From Fusobacterium sp. FSA-380-WT-3A (lineage in GTDB: Bacteria > Fusobacteriota > Fusobacteriia > Fusobacteriales > Fusobacteriaceae), in the NCBI RefSeq assembly GCF_012843705.1, contig NZ_JABAFQ010000001.1, positions 310,001 through 374,000 of the forward strand: a DNA stretch of 64,000 bases, in the 5' to 3' direction. The notes under the pieces are model-generated. The model made no database searches, was not told where the DNA came from, and saw only the letters and a list, made by a program, of their open reading frames with translations. The translations under genes were made by a program, and so were the position numbers. Each line of letters starts with the position of its first letter. Within the stretch, counting starts at the first letter, position 1. Shown here piece after piece: positions 63,056-64,000 of this stretch.

Positions 63056-64000
63056 TTATTTCATTAAATAAAATTTAAAAATACTTCCCTCTTGCTCTTT
63101 AGATTCAATTTTTATCTCTCCACTAAACTGTTCAACCACTTCTTTAACTATTGATAAACCTAAACCTGTTCCACCTAAATTGCTTGTTCTAGCTTTATCC
63201 ACCCTATAAAATCTTTCAAAAACTTTTTTTATCTTGTCTTCTGGAATTCCAATTCCATTATCTTTTACACAAAATTTATACCTATCTTTTTCTTCATAGA
63301 CAAATATATCTATTTTTGGTATTGATGAATGATTATAAATAATTCCATTTTCAACTAAATTTTTTAAGATAAGAATTAGTTTCTCCCTATCAGTATTTAT
63401 AAATCCTTGATTATTTGGAAATAAATTCCAATGAAAATCTATATTGGCATTTTTTTCTTTTTTTATAATCACCACACTATCGTTTACTTGTTTTTCTATT
63501 TTATAAATTTCTTCAGGAATAATTTGTAAAATTTTAGAATTTTCAATTTTAGAAATATTTAAAAAATCTATTATAGTATTTTCTAATTTTACAACATTAT
63601 TTTCTACAATATTTAAAAATTTTTTTCTAATTTCCTGTGGAGCATCTTCTAAAGCGATTAAATATCCTTTTATATTTGTTAATGGAGTCTTCAATTCATG
63701 ACTTACATTACTTATAAAAGTTTTTTGGACCTCTACTGTTCTTCTGATATTTGTTATATCCTTTATTGTAATCAAAAATTGATTATTCTTTTTTATTTTT
63801 TTTATATTTATTATAAAATATTCTTTAATACCATTAATATATATTTCTTGTCTAATATCCTTTTTCTCTTGTAAACTTTTTTTAATTACACTAATAATTT
63901 CTATATATTTAAATGCCTTAATATATTCCTTATTATCAACAATCAATAGATGATTTAATGAATTATTTTTTAAAACAAATTTTCCATTTTCATCAATCAA
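63056..64000 (-). CDS. Sensor histidine kinase (N-terminal part outside window)
   Basis: The last 314 residues or so of a two-component sensor, with the frame open to the window edge. A PAS-like segment (about 1-90, FIINIKKIKKNNQFLITIKDI) precedes the phospho-acceptor His in NVSHELKTPLTNIKGYL; the N box is ILKNLVENGIIYNH, G1 is DNGIGIPED and G2 GGTGLGLSIV. The arrangement is that of PhoR/WalK-like kinases. The response regulator gene would be upstream, outside the window. A Met at its first visible codon is not the true start. Confidence 0.9.
   Translation of the reverse strand: MIDENGKFVLKNNSLNHLLIVDNKEYIKAFKYIEIISVIKKSLQEKKDIRQEIYINGIKEYFIINIKKIKKNNQFLITIKDITNIRRTVEVQKTFISNVSHELKTPLTNIKGYLIALEDAPQEIRKKFLNIVENNVVKLENTIIDFLNISKIENSKILQIIPEEIYKIEKQVNDSVVIIKKEKNANIDFHWNLFPNNQGFINTDREKLILILKNLVENGIIYNHSSIPKIDIFVYEEKDRYKFCVKDNGIGIPEDKIKKVFERFYRVDKARTSNLGGTGLGLSIVKEVVEQFSGEIKIESKEQEGSIFKFYLMK

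Overview
The window is 64 kb of very AT-rich DNA from a diderm anaerobe, most likely a member of the Fusobacteriaceae (Fusobacterium or a close relative). The evidence is the base composition, strong AGGAGG ribosome sites, an outer-membrane gene set (FadL-type porin, RND efflux tripartite set, heptose epimerase HldD, many lipoproteins) beside clostridia-like anaerobic genes (PflB/PflA, HemZ, glycine-reductase-style selenium genes YedF/DUF3343, MocR regulator). I cannot fix the species. No phage, insertion sequence, CRISPR array or replication origin was seen; one tRNA gene (Gly, UCC) is present. The window cuts a gene at each end (priA at the left, a sensor kinase at the right).

Layout. 1-6.4 kb: priA (partial), a PASTA-domain penicillin-binding protein, xseB-ispA, a conserved unknown and a TPR protein. 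6.4-8.1 kb: a preQ1-type riboswitch ahead of a queuine-salvage pair (QueL-like radical SAM enzyme and YhhQ transporter). 8.1-10.1 kb: DUF2023, flavodoxin and a ZIP metal transporter. 10.3-13.5 kb: pflB-pflA. 13.5-19.9 kb: alaX and a divergent MocR regulator, a 30-residue membrane mini-ORF, clpB, and an MBL hydrolase. 20-25 kb: an accessory catabolic island (M20 amidohydrolase, YfcC carrier, nitrilase, AbrB-type membrane protein). 25-38 kb: ACP-tcdA-flavodoxin, ligA, secA, a lipoprotein, hldD, uppP, pilT, hemZ, a secreted HhH protein and hslO. 38-48 kb: a run of membrane transporters (FNT, FadL, NSS, CPA1, AGCS) with folA and trmL. 48-56.7 kb: a selenium operon (SSS transporter, selD, selA, selB, yedF, DUF3343) followed by an L,D-transpeptidase and an SDR. 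56.9-63 kb: an RND efflux operon and a GNAT. 63 kb to the end: a histidine kinase.

The most striking aspect is cis-acting RNA control of transport genes. Four leaders, each with its own TTGACA-like promoter and an intrinsic terminator before the gene, can be read directly: a preQ1-I-like riboswitch (queL-yhhQ); an unassigned pseudoknot-forming leader before a formate/nitrite-family transporter; a ribosome-mediated tryptophan attenuator whose leader peptide carries three consecutive Trp codons before an NSS-family transporter; and a fluoride riboswitch before a CPA1 cation/proton antiporter. The tryptophan attenuator and the FNT leader are the best candidates for undescribed systems.

The selenium operon carries its own recoding case: selD starts 201 bases upstream of the longest uninterrupted ORF and reads an in-frame UGA (Sec13) followed by a small stem-loop, so its product is needed to make itself. 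Five hairpins at gene ends share GTTG-containing arms, and two of them also share interior sequence, which suggests a small dispersed terminator/repeat family.
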